Shown here in pieces: positions 33,054 to 42,700 of a DNA stretch of 43,978 nt. Source of the stretch: Hadesarchaea archaeon (GTDB taxonomy: Archaea; Hadarchaeota; Hadarchaeia; Hadarchaeales; WYZ-LMO6); NCBI GenBank assembly GCA_029259185.1, contig JAPDJF010000026.1, forward strand, positions 1 through 43,978, written 5' to 3'. The position numbers and the translations under genes were made by a program. Position 1 is the stretch's first letter; every line of letters starts with the position of its first letter. Under the pieces are notes generated by a model that was not told the DNA's origin, did not search any database, and saw only the letters and a program-made list of their open reading frames with translations.

Positions 33054-34178
33054 ATGGGTGATATGATAATCTCAAACGCCGCCATCCTCGAGGGAAAAGA
33101 CCTCGACATCGTGAGGGGATACCTTGAGGTACGCAACGGGCGGATCGAGAGGATCTCCGAGGGTTCTCCTCCCACTTGGGACTTGAACCTGAAAGGGGGG
33201 TTCATCCTCCCACCCCTCGTGAATGCCCACACCCATGTGGCGGACTCGGTGGCCAAAGAGCTGTACTTGGGGAAGGAACAGCATGAGGTGGTAGGGAGGG
33301 GAGGAGAAAAGTTCAAGGTGTTAAACTCTACTCCTCGAACCAAGCTGAAGAGGTCCATACGCTCGACCCTCAGGTACATGCTGAGAACAGGTACTCTCGC
33401 CCATCTCGACTTCAGGGAAGGGGGGAGGGAAGGGATAAGGTTGCTCAAAGAGGCCTCAGTCAGTGAGGTGAAAACTTTCATTCTCGGACGTCCCTCCACC
33501 ATCGTGGAAACGGATGAAGTGTTGGATGAAAGCGACGGAGTGGGGCTCCCTTCTCTCATGGATCACGAAGAGGACAAACTCGAACTCATATCGAGGAAAG
33601 TGAAACGTGCGAGGAAGCTTCTCTCATCCCATGTGGCCGAGACTCATTGGAAGAGGAAGATCGAGATAAAGAGAGCGATTAAGCTCAGGCTCTCTTTCGC
33701 AGTCCACCTCACGCACGCCGACGAAGACGACTTGATCTCTCTCCACAAAAGGGGGATCCCGATCGTATTCTGCGCCAGATCTAATTCCCTCCTCTCGGTC
33801 GGTCTCCCACCAATTAACTCGGCCATCCGGAGTGGAGTGAAGTTCATGCTCGGAACCGACAACGTGGGGATCTGTGAGCCGAACATGTTTGAAGAAATGA
33901 AATTCGCGTGGGCCTACGTGAGGATGGCAAATCCCAAAGCAGGAGAGGAGGAGGCGTTAGCTCTCCTCAAGTCCGTGACGATCGAACCGCTAGAACATTT
34001 CGATATCCCGTGGGGACCACTGGAGGAGGGGGGGGAAGGCACATTCATCGTGCTCTCGAGGCGAGGGGGTCTCCTCGACCTAAGGCATGCGCATGCCGGG
34101 ATCGTCAATCGAGTCGGATCAGAGAACATCCGAGCCGTTTTCCTCGATGGGGAGAATATTTTAAGAGCAAGAGATTAG
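33054..34178 (+). CDS. Amidohydrolase (cytosine deaminase/chlorohydrolase-like)
   Basis: TIM-barrel metal-dependent hydrolase of 374 residues. The metal site is visible: NAHTHVADS supplies the first two histidines, SSHVAETHW and HLTHADEDD further histidines, and LGTDNVG the catalytic Asp. The beta-sandwich strands at both ends (MIISNAAILEGK, VNRVGSENIRAVFLDGENIL) are usual for this superfamily. Probable substrates are purine- or pyrimidine-like amines, but none can be fixed. A TATA-like TTTGATATAAC lies about 20 bases upstream. A second in-frame ATG at 33063 is possible. Confidence 0.85.
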   Translation: MGDMIISNAAILEGKDLDIVRGYLEVRNGRIERISEGSPPTWDLNLKGGFILPPLVNAHTHVADSVAKELYLGKEQHEVVGRGGEKFKVLNSTPRTKLKRSIRSTLRYMLRTGTLAHLDFREGGREGIRLLKEASVSEVKTFILGRPSTIVETDEVLDESDGVGLPSLMDHEEDKLELISRKVKRARKLLSSHVAETHWKRKIEIKRAIKLRLSFAVHLTHADEDDLISLHKRGIPIVFCARSNSLLSVGLPPINSAIRSGVKFMLGTDNVGICEPNMFEEMKFAWAYVRMANPKAGEEEALALLKSVTIEPLEHFDIPWGPLEEGGEGTFIVLSRRGGLLDLRHAHAGIVNRVGSENIRAVFLDGENILRARD

Positions 34179-34203
34179 TTGTTTGAGCCGACGGTGGGGA
34201 AGA

Positions 34204-35040
34204 ATGAAAGTCAAGGAGATTATGTCAAAGGAAGTGAAATACGCTGAAGTTCCGGGGACGCGGGCTGAGGCGGTGGAGTTGCTCAAAAGTTTAGGGGTCA
34301 GTGCCATCCCCGTGGTGAAGAGCGACACGAAGGAGCTGGTAGGGATGGTAACTCTCAAAAAGCTTTTCGAAAATCCGGACGAGGACCAGCTCGCCATGCT
34401 AGTAGACAGGGGGATACCGACCGTCAGACCCGAAGATGAACTCCAGGTGGCAGCAGGACACATCTTGAAGAGTGGGAGCAGGAGGCTCTGCGTGGTAAAG
34501 GATGGAGAACTCAGAGGCATCATAACGGTTAGAGACATAGTCTACAGGGCCCTAGCCATGATGGATCTCGACAGACCCGCTTCGGACTTCATGCGCCCAA
34601 CCGTGGCCGCGGTCTGGGAGGGAACGCCACTCAAAGCTGCGGTGGAGGTAATGGCACTCGCGAACGTGCGTGCGCTCCCCGTGATAAACGAGAACGGTGA
34701 CCTAGTGGGGATAATAGACGACTCCGACATAATAAAGCTGGCCGAAATAGAGACGAGTTCCAAGATAAGTCAGGTGGCGGGGAAGAGCGAGGGGGACAGC
34801 TGGACGTGGGACAGCGAGGCGAGAATATACATCACGAAACACGAATTGACGATCCCCGACGCGCTGGTAAGGGATGTGATGGTGAAGGATTTGATAAGCA
34901 TAACGAAGAAGACATCCGTTAGCAAATGTGCTCAACTCATGAAGGAGTACAGGATCGAACAGACACCCGTGCTCACCGCAGAGAACAAGTTCATAGGATT
35001 GGTGAGAGACATCGACCTCCTAGGTGCCCTCCTCGAATGA
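34204..35040 (+). CDS. Four-CBS-domain protein
   Basis: 278 residues made of four CBS motifs in two Bateman pairs: MKVKEIMSKEVKYAEV / GVSAIPVV; GIPTVRPEDELQVAA / SRRLCVVKDGELRGIITVRD; FMRPTVAAVWEGTPLKAAVE / VRALPVINENGDLVGIIDDSD; and VRDVMVKDLISITKKT / IEQTPVLTAENKFIGLVRDIDLL. CBS pairs bind adenosine nucleotides and act as energy sensors. I use the ATG at 34204, since the first CBS strand starts there; an in-frame TTG at 34183 is weaker. The stop codon overlaps the ATG of glyS (ATGA), so the two genes are translationally coupled. Confidence 0.92.
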   Translation: MKVKEIMSKEVKYAEVPGTRAEAVELLKSLGVSAIPVVKSDTKELVGMVTLKKLFENPDEDQLAMLVDRGIPTVRPEDELQVAAGHILKSGSRRLCVVKDGELRGIITVRDIVYRALAMMDLDRPASDFMRPTVAAVWEGTPLKAAVEVMALANVRALPVINENGDLVGIIDDSDIIKLAEIETSSKISQVAGKSEGDSWTWDSEARIYITKHELTIPDALVRDVMVKDLISITKKTSVSKCAQLMKEYRIEQTPVLTAENKFIGLVRDIDLLGALLE

Positions 35041-36578
35041 AGCGTTCGACCATCGCAGTGAGAGTGAATCTCTTGTCATCGAACCATGAAGAGCTCATGG
35101 AATTGGCCATACGGAGAGGATTCATCTGGCCATCGTTCGAGATGTACGGGGGGGTGAGAGGCTTCTACGACTTCGGGCCCTTGGGAACCCCACTCAAAAA
35201 TAAAATCATCCAGAAGTGGAGGGAGTTCTTCGTTCTGGGGGAAGGATCGTTGGAAATAGATTCGCCCACCATAATGCCCGAGGAGGTTTTCAAAGCGAGC
35301 GGGCACTTGGAACACTTCGTCGACCTTATGACCGAATGTGAGAAATGCGGCCAAGCCTTCAAGGTCACGGAACTCGTGAAGGAGAAGACAGGAATGGACG
35401 TTGAGGGATCACCGAAGTTGGAACTGGAGAAAATCATCCGGCAACATGAGATCGCATGCCCTGAGTGTGGGGGGAAACTCGGCTCTGTGTTCGAATTCAA
35501 CACGATGTTTCGGACTGTGATAGGACCGGGGGGAAAAAGAGTGGGATACCTCAGACCCGAGACCGCCCAAGGCATCTTCGTCGATTTCAAACGTCTCTGG
35601 AGACAAGCGAGGGAGATGTTACCCTTCGGGGTCGCCCAGATAGGGAGGGGGTATAGGAATGAGATATCCCCCAGGCAGGGAATGATAAGGCTCAGGGAAT
35701 TCACGATGGCCGAGCTGGAGGTGTTTTTCGACCCGGAGGGGCCGTCCCATCCCCGGTTCTCGGTACTGGGGGAAGACACGCTTAAGCTTTGGAGGGCGGG
35801 GAGGGAAAAAATCGTGGATATGGAGGTACGTGAGGCAGTCGAGAAAGGGGTCGTCTGCAATGAGCTGATGGGTTATTACATGGGTCTGACAAAGCGCTTC
35901 CTGATCGAACTCGGCATACCGGAGGAAAACATCCGGTTCAGAGAACAGACCGAAAGACAGAGGGCCCACTACTCGAAAGAAACATGGGACGCTGAAGTAA
36001 GGACGGAGAGGTTCGGGTGGATCGAAGTTGCGGGGATAGCCTACCGAACCGATTACGACCTCTCACGGCACTCGAAATTCAGTAAGGAGGACCTGACCGT
36101 ATTCCTTCAATCGGAGAACAGGAGAATCACGTGTCACGTGCTCGAGCCCTCATTCGGAATCGATCGGATATTCTACTGCGTGCTCGAGCACTCGTACAAG
36201 CATGATGGGAAAAGAAAGTATCTCTCACTGAAGAGAGAACTCGCACCGATCGATGTCTGCGTGTTTCCGCTCATGAACCGAGACGGTCTTCCTGAGAAGG
36301 CCATCACGGTGCATGAGTTGCTGAGAAAGCGTAAGTTCTCCGTAGTTTATGATGCCTCCGGATCCATAGGAAGGAGGTACGCGAGGGCGGATGAGATCGG
36401 AATTCCCTACTGCATCACCATTGACCACCAGACACTTGAAGACCACAGCGTCACGATAAGGGACAGGGACACCACGAAACAAGTTAGGTCATCGATAGAG
36501 GATCTCCCCTCGACCCTCAGGTCCCTCCTGAACGGTGAACTCGAGTTCGAAAGTGCCGGAACTCCTCTCACGAAATGA
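35037..36578 (+). CDS. glyS: Glycyl-tRNA synthetase (class II, eukaryote/archaeal dimer type)
   Basis: Charges tRNA(Gly). Start at ATG 35037, overlapping the CBS gene's stop; the frame is open further upstream but only inside that gene. Class II motifs: YDFGPLGTPLKNKIIQKWREFF (motif 1 area), FNTMFRTVIGPGG and YLRPETAQGIFVDFKRL, GVAQIGRGYRNEISPRQGM (motif 2) and HVLEPSFGIDRIFYCVLEHS (motif 3). A zinc-binding insertion has CEKCGQAF and CPECGG. The C-terminal anticodon-binding domain follows (IDVCVFPLMNRDGLPEKA). 513 residues, within family range. The 3' end overlaps the convergent permease gene by 11 bases. Confidence 0.97.
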   Translation: MKRSTIAVRVNLLSSNHEELMELAIRRGFIWPSFEMYGGVRGFYDFGPLGTPLKNKIIQKWREFFVLGEGSLEIDSPTIMPEEVFKASGHLEHFVDLMTECEKCGQAFKVTELVKEKTGMDVEGSPKLELEKIIRQHEIACPECGGKLGSVFEFNTMFRTVIGPGGKRVGYLRPETAQGIFVDFKRLWRQAREMLPFGVAQIGRGYRNEISPRQGMIRLREFTMAELEVFFDPEGPSHPRFSVLGEDTLKLWRAGREKIVDMEVREAVEKGVVCNELMGYYMGLTKRFLIELGIPEENIRFREQTERQRAHYSKETWDAEVRTERFGWIEVAGIAYRTDYDLSRHSKFSKEDLTVFLQSENRRITCHVLEPSFGIDRIFYCVLEHSYKHDGKRKYLSLKRELAPIDVCVFPLMNRDGLPEKAITVHELLRKRKFSVVYDASGSIGRRYARADEIGIPYCITIDHQTLEDHSVTIRDRDTTKQVRSSIEDLPSTLRSLLNGELEFESAGTPLTK

Positions 36579-37506
36579 AAAATACCGAAATCGGGAGGGC
36601 CACGAGTAACGAAACCAATGTTGGGTAGAAGACGAGGGCCCCGTAGAGCCTCAGATCTTGTTTGTACGTATGGGCGAGAATCAGGTTGAAGATACCGGGA
36701 GGCATCATGGAGAGCATGAGCGAGGGTTTGGGTGAGATATCGGTGGCGAAATTCAGCCCCATGATCGCTATGGTTCCCAAGGTGACCAACGGAGAGACGA
36801 GGAATCTGAAGGTTCCCACCAAGAGGAGATCGCAAACGTGTTTTCGGGGGTCAAGTGCCTCAAGACAGTACCCTGCGAACAAAAGCATTGTCAAGAAGAA
36901 AGGTTTTGCGAGATATCCGTCGAAAACCTCACTCACGATTTCGGGGAGATTGGCCTTGAAGATCACGAACAAGAAGGCGAAGAAGAGGGCGAGCATCGCG
37001 GGGAAGCCCATGAGATACCCCAAAGTGGAGCGCATGCTCACTCTCTTGCTACTCACGGAAGATACGAGCATTACCCCCAAGATGAGATTGGGCACGGCTA
37101 CGGCTATGGCATAAAAACTCGCGGAAGCCAGTACCCTCGTCCCCATCGTCGCGTAAACTAAGGGAAGACCCAGATGCCCCACATTCATGAACGCTGAACT
37201 CAAAACGATCGCCGTCATCCTTTCTCTCTCTAAACCTCGAAACAAGCAGATGCCTGTGGTTACAGAAAAACAAATACTCAAGTTCAGGAGCGCTATCCAC
37301 ATGGCGGTCAAACCGCTTCGAAATTCGGAAGGTGTGCATCGGGCGATGGAGACGAAAACCACGATGGGGAGGACTATCCATAAGATCACTACGTCGAGCC
37401 ACCTGAAAGCGGGTTCGGTGATGGGGCGAAGCGACCGAAAATGCCTCAGACCCATGCCTACCAGCAACGGCACCAGGAGGTAAAGCAGGGTACCAACGTA
37501 ACCCAA
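36568..37506 (-). CDS. AEC-family permease (auxin-efflux-carrier-like)
   Basis: 312-residue membrane protein with about ten hydrophobic helices in two five-helix halves. Family features include the N-terminal LLYLLVPLLVGMGLRH and the central FMNVGHLGLPLVYATMG; the latter, with a conserved Asn and broken helix, is typical of AEC carriers. Conserved MMPPGIFNLILAHTY lies in the second half. The substrate is unknown; members move organic acids or other anions. It starts at GTG or ATG near 37506 and is divergent from the dCMP deaminase gene. Confidence 0.87.
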   Translation of the reverse strand: MGYVGTLLYLLVPLLVGMGLRHFRSLRPITEPAFRWLDVVILWIVLPIVVFVSIARCTPSEFRSGLTAMWIALLNLSICFSVTTGICLFRGLERERMTAIVLSSAFMNVGHLGLPLVYATMGTRVLASASFYAIAVAVPNLILGVMLVSSVSSKRVSMRSTLGYLMGFPAMLALFFAFLFVIFKANLPEIVSEVFDGYLAKPFFLTMLLFAGYCLEALDPRKHVCDLLLVGTFRFLVSPLVTLGTIAIMGLNFATDISPKPSLMLSMMPPGIFNLILAHTYKQDLRLYGALVFYPTLVSLLVALPISVFFIS

Positions 37507-37638
37507 CAGATCACCGCTTTCAAATCCGTTCCTCGAAATAAATGATTAGGGTTCCGTGCTGGCATCTCCTCCGCTCGCGTTCCCTCAACAAATCCATCGG
37601 GATTGGATTATTTAGTATCCGAAGTGGAAGGTAGAGAG

Positions 37639-38142
37639 ATGAAGAGACCATCGATGGACGAATACTTTCTGGAGCTCGCCAAAGTGGTCAGCCTGAGGGC
37701 CACGTGTCTCCGCAGGAGGTTCGGAGCTGTTATCGTCAAGGATGGGGTGGTGCTGAGTTCCGGGTACAACGGGGCTGCACGTAAGGTCAAAGATTGTCTC
37801 GAATTCGGTATCTGTCTCAAGGACTTGGCGGGGGCACCCCACGGCGGAGGATATGACCTCTGTCCGGCCGTCCACGCCGAGGCAAACGCCATCGTGAATG
37901 CTGCTAGGGCTGGGGTCAGCATCTTGGGGAGCACGATGTACCTCTACGGACAGGACCTGCAAGGAAATGTGGTCGAAGCCACCCCGTGCACATTCTGCCG
38001 CAGGTTGCTCATAAACTCTGGGATCGACAAAATCATCTATAAGAAGTCCGATGGCTCTGTGGGATGCTATGACATCAAAGAATGGATAAGGGACGAATCG
38101 CTAGACTACCAACGGAAGATCCAACTCCATCGAGAGAAGTAA
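37639..38142 (+). CDS. dCMP deaminase-family zinc enzyme
   Basis: Converts dCMP to dUMP, or a close relative; supplies thymidylate precursors. The zinc site is HAEANA (His and catalytic Glu) and PCTFC (two Cys), with a further C/H-rich insertion (KDCLEFGICLKD ... DLCPAVHAEAN) typical of dCMP deaminases and ComEB. Start at ATG 37639 because a TATA-like TTATTTAGTA sits about 25 bases upstream, giving 167 residues; an in-frame start at 37603 would precede this promoter. It lies next to the nrd genes, fitting a deoxynucleotide theme. Confidence 0.9.
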   Translation: MKRPSMDEYFLELAKVVSLRATCLRRRFGAVIVKDGVVLSSGYNGAARKVKDCLEFGICLKDLAGAPHGGGYDLCPAVHAEANAIVNAARAGVSILGSTMYLYGQDLQGNVVEATPCTFCRRLLINSGIDKIIYKKSDGSVGCYDIKEWIRDESLDYQRKIQLHREK

Positions 38143-38143
38143 A

Positions 38144-38836
38144 CTAAGAAAATCTGCTATCCTCGGGATACTTCGTGTACACGTAGTCCAAGAGTTCCCT
38201 AAGCCTCATTTCGTTAAACTTCTTAAGTCCGATCATGGACTTCCTTAGCCCTTCGGGCATGTTCTTGAAGATTTCCTCGGCTACCTTCTTCCCCTCGGGT
38301 GTTAGGGAGTAGAGCACGGGCTCCAGCACCTCCCTTTCCACCCTCACGAGTCCAGCGTTCTCTAGCTCGAGCACATCATCGGGTATCCCATCCGAATAGG
38401 GTCCGTGGAGGTACGGGAGGAACCGGTAAGGGATGGATCCCACTCCTCGTTCTTTCTTGAGCAAAAACAAGAGCTTCTGGAGTCTCACCCCTCCCTCCAC
38501 GCTCCCCCCCATCGCGTACAACATCGTGAGGATCCACTTCCCCTTCTCCTTCAGTTTTTCCGGATCGGCCATCCTCGGCTTCGCGACTAAGGAAGTCTCA
38601 AGCTTCAGCACCATAGCCACCCTCCTCCCCTCAGGGGTCAGCTCAAGCGTCCTCCTGAAAGGCCACTCGTCCGACTCTCTCTCCGCTATCAGACCCTCTT
38701 CTAAGAATTCCCGAATGCGCATCTCCACGGTCAGCGCGCTCCCACCCACCTCAGATTGTAGTTCCCTGACGTGCTTGGGTCCCTTCAACAGGGCGAGCAA
38801 TATTTCGGGCCCCTTGCTCCTCCTGATCCTGTACAT
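38144..38836 (-). CDS. Winged-helix transcription regulator, divergent from nrdG-nrdD
   Basis: 230-residue protein. The N-terminal 85 residues look like a winged helix: EILLALLKGPKHVRELQSEV is helix-turn-helix one, EMRIREFLEEGLIAERESDE the recognition helix and RTLELTPEGRRVAMV the wing. The C-terminal half has a second winged-helix-like domain with LQKLLFLLKKERGV and PYLHGPYSDGIPDDVLEL, reminiscent of the Panacea/SocA (DUF4065) fold. A palindromic site overlaps its own promoter and a matching one overlaps the nrdG promoter, so it is a good candidate regulator of both. Its effector cannot be read from sequence. Confidence 0.75.
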   Translation of the reverse strand: MYRIRRSKGPEILLALLKGPKHVRELQSEVGGSALTVEMRIREFLEEGLIAERESDEWPFRRTLELTPEGRRVAMVLKLETSLVAKPRMADPEKLKEKGKWILTMLYAMGGSVEGGVRLQKLLFLLKKERGVGSIPYRFLPYLHGPYSDGIPDDVLELENAGLVRVEREVLEPVLYSLTPEGKKVAEEIFKNMPEGLRKSMIGLKKFNEMRLRELLDYVYTKYPEDSRFS

Positions 38837-38846
38837 CCCGAACTGT

Positions 38847-38863
38847 GTTACATAAATCGTAAC
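38847..38863. promoter_or_regulatory. Operator-like inverted repeat near the regulator gene
   Basis: GTTACATAAATCGTAAC: five-base arms GTTAC/GTAAC around a 7-base AT-rich spacer. On the minus strand it lies between a TATA-like TATAAACG (about 38864-38871) and the regulator ATG at 38836, covering the expected transcription start. It matches 38939-38955. Confidence 0.6.
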
Positions 38864-38938
38864 GTTTATACCTTACTCTCGTATTTTTTCCTCCGTCATA
38901 TTTCACCGCTATACAATTACATTTAAAACGTGTTACGC

Positions 38939-38955
38939 GTTACAAAAATGATAAC
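38939..38955. promoter_or_regulatory. Operator-like inverted repeat at the nrdG promoter
   Basis: GTTACAAAAATGATAAC: the same 5-7-5 layout as 38847-38863, with one arm changed by a base. A further GTTAC half site is at 38932-38936. The TATA-like ATTTAAAACG at 38921-38930 places transcription start at about 38948, within this site, the classic position for a repressor. Confidence 0.6.
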
Positions 38956-38972
38956 GCATGGAGGTCGTTTGA

Positions 38973-39728
38973 GTGGGGGTTGCGGTGAAGAAAGAGGTTC
39001 TAATATCTGCCCCGAGCACCAGACCCGTTTTCAAGGGGATCCAGAAACTCTCCCTCCTCGACTATCCAGAGAAGATGGCAACCATCGTCTTCGTTGGAGG
39101 GTGTAACTTCAGGTGCCCGTTCTGCTACAACGCGGAGCTTGTCTTGAACTCCCCAGAGCTACCGTCGGTTCCCGAAAGCGGGATCCTCGAGTACCTCGAA
39201 AACAGGAGGGAGTGGCTAGATGGGGTTGTGATAACGGGGGGAGAGCCGACAATGTACCCCGAACTCCCCGACTTTCTCCAGAAAGTCAAACGAATTGGGC
39301 TAGAGATCAAACTCGATACCAACGGCTCGAACCCGGGGATGCTCGGGGAGCTGATGAGGGAGGGGCTGGTCGACTACGTGGCCTTGGACGTGAAAGCACC
39401 TCTACGCGAGGAGAAGTACGGAGAGGTCGCTGGAGTCCCGAACATGGCAAGGCTCGTCGAACGAAGCGCAAAACTCCTCCTCTCCAGTCAAATCGAGTAT
39501 GAACTCAGAACCACCGTAGTCCCGACCCTCCTCGAGGAGAACGATGTGCTCGAAATAGCCGAGCGAATAAAGGGGGCCAAGCGATACTACCTACAACAGT
39601 TCAAGCGGGCGACCACCCACTTGGATGAAAGGTTCTCCAAGATCGAACCCTACCCGCTTGAATTTCTGAGAGATCTGCAGAAAAAGGTCTCAAGCTACTT
39701 CAAGATTTGCAAGGTGAGGGGTGGATGA
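38973..39728 (+). CDS. nrdG: Anaerobic ribonucleotide reductase activating protein NrdG
   Basis: Radical SAM activase that installs the glycyl radical on NrdD. The cluster motif is CNFRCPFCYN (Cys44, Cys48, Cys51), followed by GVVITGGEPTMYPEL and LDTNGSNP. It opens with FKGIQKLSLLDYPEKMATIVF, the signature N-terminus of the archaeal NrdG family. Start at GTG 38973, with GGAGG at 38960-38964. It is 251 residues, longer than the small bacterial NrdG. The stop overlaps the nrdD ATG (ATGA). A role with another glycyl-radical enzyme is possible but the adjacent partner is nrdD. Confidence 0.92.
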   Translation: MGVAVKKEVLISAPSTRPVFKGIQKLSLLDYPEKMATIVFVGGCNFRCPFCYNAELVLNSPELPSVPESGILEYLENRREWLDGVVITGGEPTMYPELPDFLQKVKRIGLEIKLDTNGSNPGMLGELMREGLVDYVALDVKAPLREEKYGEVAGVPNMARLVERSAKLLLSSQIEYELRTTVVPTLLEENDVLEIAERIKGAKRYYLQQFKRATTHLDERFSKIEPYPLEFLRDLQKKVSSYFKICKVRGG

Positions 39729-42700
39729 GCGAGAAGATAAAGAAGATCAGGAAGAGAGACGGCCGGATAGTGGACTTCGATAGGGAACGTATAACCAACG
39801 CGATATTCAGGGCAGCAGTAGCGGTCGGTGGTAAAGATAGGAGGGTGGCGGAACTCCTGACCGACGATGTGGTCAGGATCTTAGAGGAGGAATTCGTGGA
39901 CGAAATCCCAAGTGTGGAAGACATCCAAGATGTGGTGGAGCGTGTCCTCATCGAGCATGGACACGCGCGTACCGCCAAAGCCTACATCCTGTACAGGAAA
40001 CAGCACGAGGAACTCAGGAGGATTCGGTCGACGTTCATAGAGGTGGAGCGCATCGTCGATGACTACCTGAACCAAGCGGACTGGAGGGTCAGGGAGAACA
40101 GCAACGTTGGATACTCCCTCTCGGGACTCATGCTCCACATCGCAGGGTCCGTGATCGCGAACTACACGTTAGACAAGGTTTATCCCATGGAAGTGGCTGA
40201 CGCCCACAGGAACGGTGATTTCCACCTCCACGACCTCGGGATGGGTATCACTGCTTACTGCGCCGGGTGGAGTTTAGGCCAGCTCCTAGCGGAGGGGTTC
40301 AATGGGGTTCCCGGCAAGGTGTCCTCCAAACCCCCCTCACATCTCGATACCGCCCTCCTGCAAATGGCGAACTTCATAGGATGCTATGATGACCGGACGG
40401 AGATCCTGACCCGGGAAGGATGGAAGCTATTCGAAGAGCTCTCGTACGAGGATGAAATCCTCACACTCAACCCGGAAACCTATGAACTCGAGTACCAGCG
40501 TCCGACTAGAATTTTCAAATACGACTACGACGGGGAGGTGATCTCCATCAAAACGAAGTCGATCGACTTGCTCGTTACCCCGAACCACAGGTTCTTCGTC
40601 GAGCGCCCGAGCAAGGCGGGGGGAAAACTCATTTTCAGAAAAACTTTTACAAGAGCCGATAGGCTGAGAAGCGCGGACAGGGCTCCGAGGACGGGCTATT
40701 GGAACTGTAGGGATCAGGATTACTTCGTCCTGCCGACCATGGAGGAGCGCAAGGGGGAGGAGTCGAGCCGGGGGCGAGTCAGGCACTTGTCTGAGATCAA
40801 GATCCCAATGGACGACTGGCTCCGTTTCCTTGGGATATACCTAGCTGAGGGCTCGATCCACGCGGGCGGGGATGGAGAAGGGAAAGGGACGAATTATCTC
40901 ATCAGGATCACCCAGAGGGATCCAGAGAAGAGGGGAAAAATCCGGGAACTTCTCCAGAGGCTTCCTTTCAAGTACTATGAAACTTCCCGCGATTTCATAA
41001 TTTTAAGCAAACAGCTCTGGACATACCTGAAGGAACTGGGAAAGCCCCACGAGAAGTATATCCCCCAGGAGTTCAAGGAGTTGCCGCCCAAGAGGCTCTC
41101 GATCCTTCTGGAATGGATGTTAATGGGGGACGGAAGTTACTACTCGAGGGATGGCCTTCGGGAATATGTGACAACTTCCAAGCGGCTGGCGGACGACGTG
41201 CAAGAACTCTTCCTCAAGGTCGGAAAGAGTGCCTCGGTACTGAGGCAAGAAAAGAAGACGATGATCTCTCCTATGGATGTTCGCCCGCACCGCACCAAAC
41301 CGCTATACCGGGTGAGAGAACACAAGTCGAAACGCAGCGTGTTGAAGAGCCAGAAGAAGGGGGAACCCAGCCGGAAGAGAACCCACTACAAGGGGAAGGT
41401 TTACTGCGTCGAGGTTCCAAACCACGTAATTTATGTCAGACGGAACGGGAAACCAATCTTCTGCGGGAACAGCCTCCAGAACGAGTGGGCGGGTGCGCAG
41501 GCGTTCAACTCGGTGGATACCCTCCTCGCCCCGTTCGTGCGGAAGGACGGGCTGAGCTACCGGCAGGTGAAGCAGGCGATCCAGCAGTTCGTGTACAACC
41601 TCAACATCGCTTCCCGCTGGGGAGGGCAGACCCCATTCACCAACATAACCCTCGACCTCACGGTTCCCGAGGACTTGGCAAGGCAACACGTCATCATCGG
41701 CGGCAGGCTCGGGGATCGAACCTACGAGGAGTACGAGGAGGAGATGGAGCTCATAAACCGGGCTTTCATCGAAGTGATGTTCGAAGGGGATATGAAGGGA
41801 AGGCCCTTCACTTTTCCAATCCCCACCTACAGCCTGACCCGTGATTTCGAGTGGGACAACGGGGTAGCTACGCCCCTCTTTGAAATGACCGCCAAGTACG
41901 GCCTCCCGTACTTCCAGAACTTCATAAACTCGAACCTGAAGCCGAGCGATGTGCGCAGTATGTGCTGCAGGCTGAGGCTCGACCTGACGGAGCTGAGGCG
42001 CAACGTGACGGGGGGATTGTTCGGATCCGGGGACAAGACGGGATCGATAGGGGTGGTGACCATAAACATGCCGAGGCTTGGATACCTCTCCCGGGATGAG
42101 GACGAGTTCTTCGAGCGCTTGGAGCACATGATGGAACTCGCCAAGGTGGCCCTCGAACACAAGCGCGAGATGGTAACTAGGAACATGGAGAGCGGGATCC
42201 TCCCGTACACGAAGCGGTACCTAGGAACCTTCAGGAACCACTTCTCCACCATAGGCCTCGTCGGGATGCACGAGGCCTGCCTGAACCTGTTCGGGAAGGG
42301 AATAGACGAGGAGGGGGGGAAGGACTTTGCCGTCAAAGTGCTCAAGTTCATGCTCAAACGCATCGCCACCTTCCAAGAGGAAACAGGACACCTCTACAAC
42401 TTAGAGGCGACTCCAGCGGAGGGGGTAAGCTACAGACTGGCCAAGATAGACAGACAGAAATACCCGAAGATAATCACCTCAGGGGAAAGGGTTCCGTACT
42501 ACACCAACTCCACTCAGCTCCCAGCGAACTCGGGGCTTGACCTAATCGATGCTCTCAGACACCAAGAGGAACTCCAAACACTTTACACGGGTGGAACGGT
42601 CTTCCACATTTACCTAGGGGAAAGCCTGGAGGACGGTGAAAGCTGTAAGAACCTTATGAGGAAAGTGGCATCCAAAACCAGACTCCCGTATTTCACCGTA

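Noticed and set aside
41303-42160. 285-codon minus-strand frame opposite nrdD
   Set aside because: NrdD on the plus strand is unambiguous over this stretch; the opposite frame has no family features.
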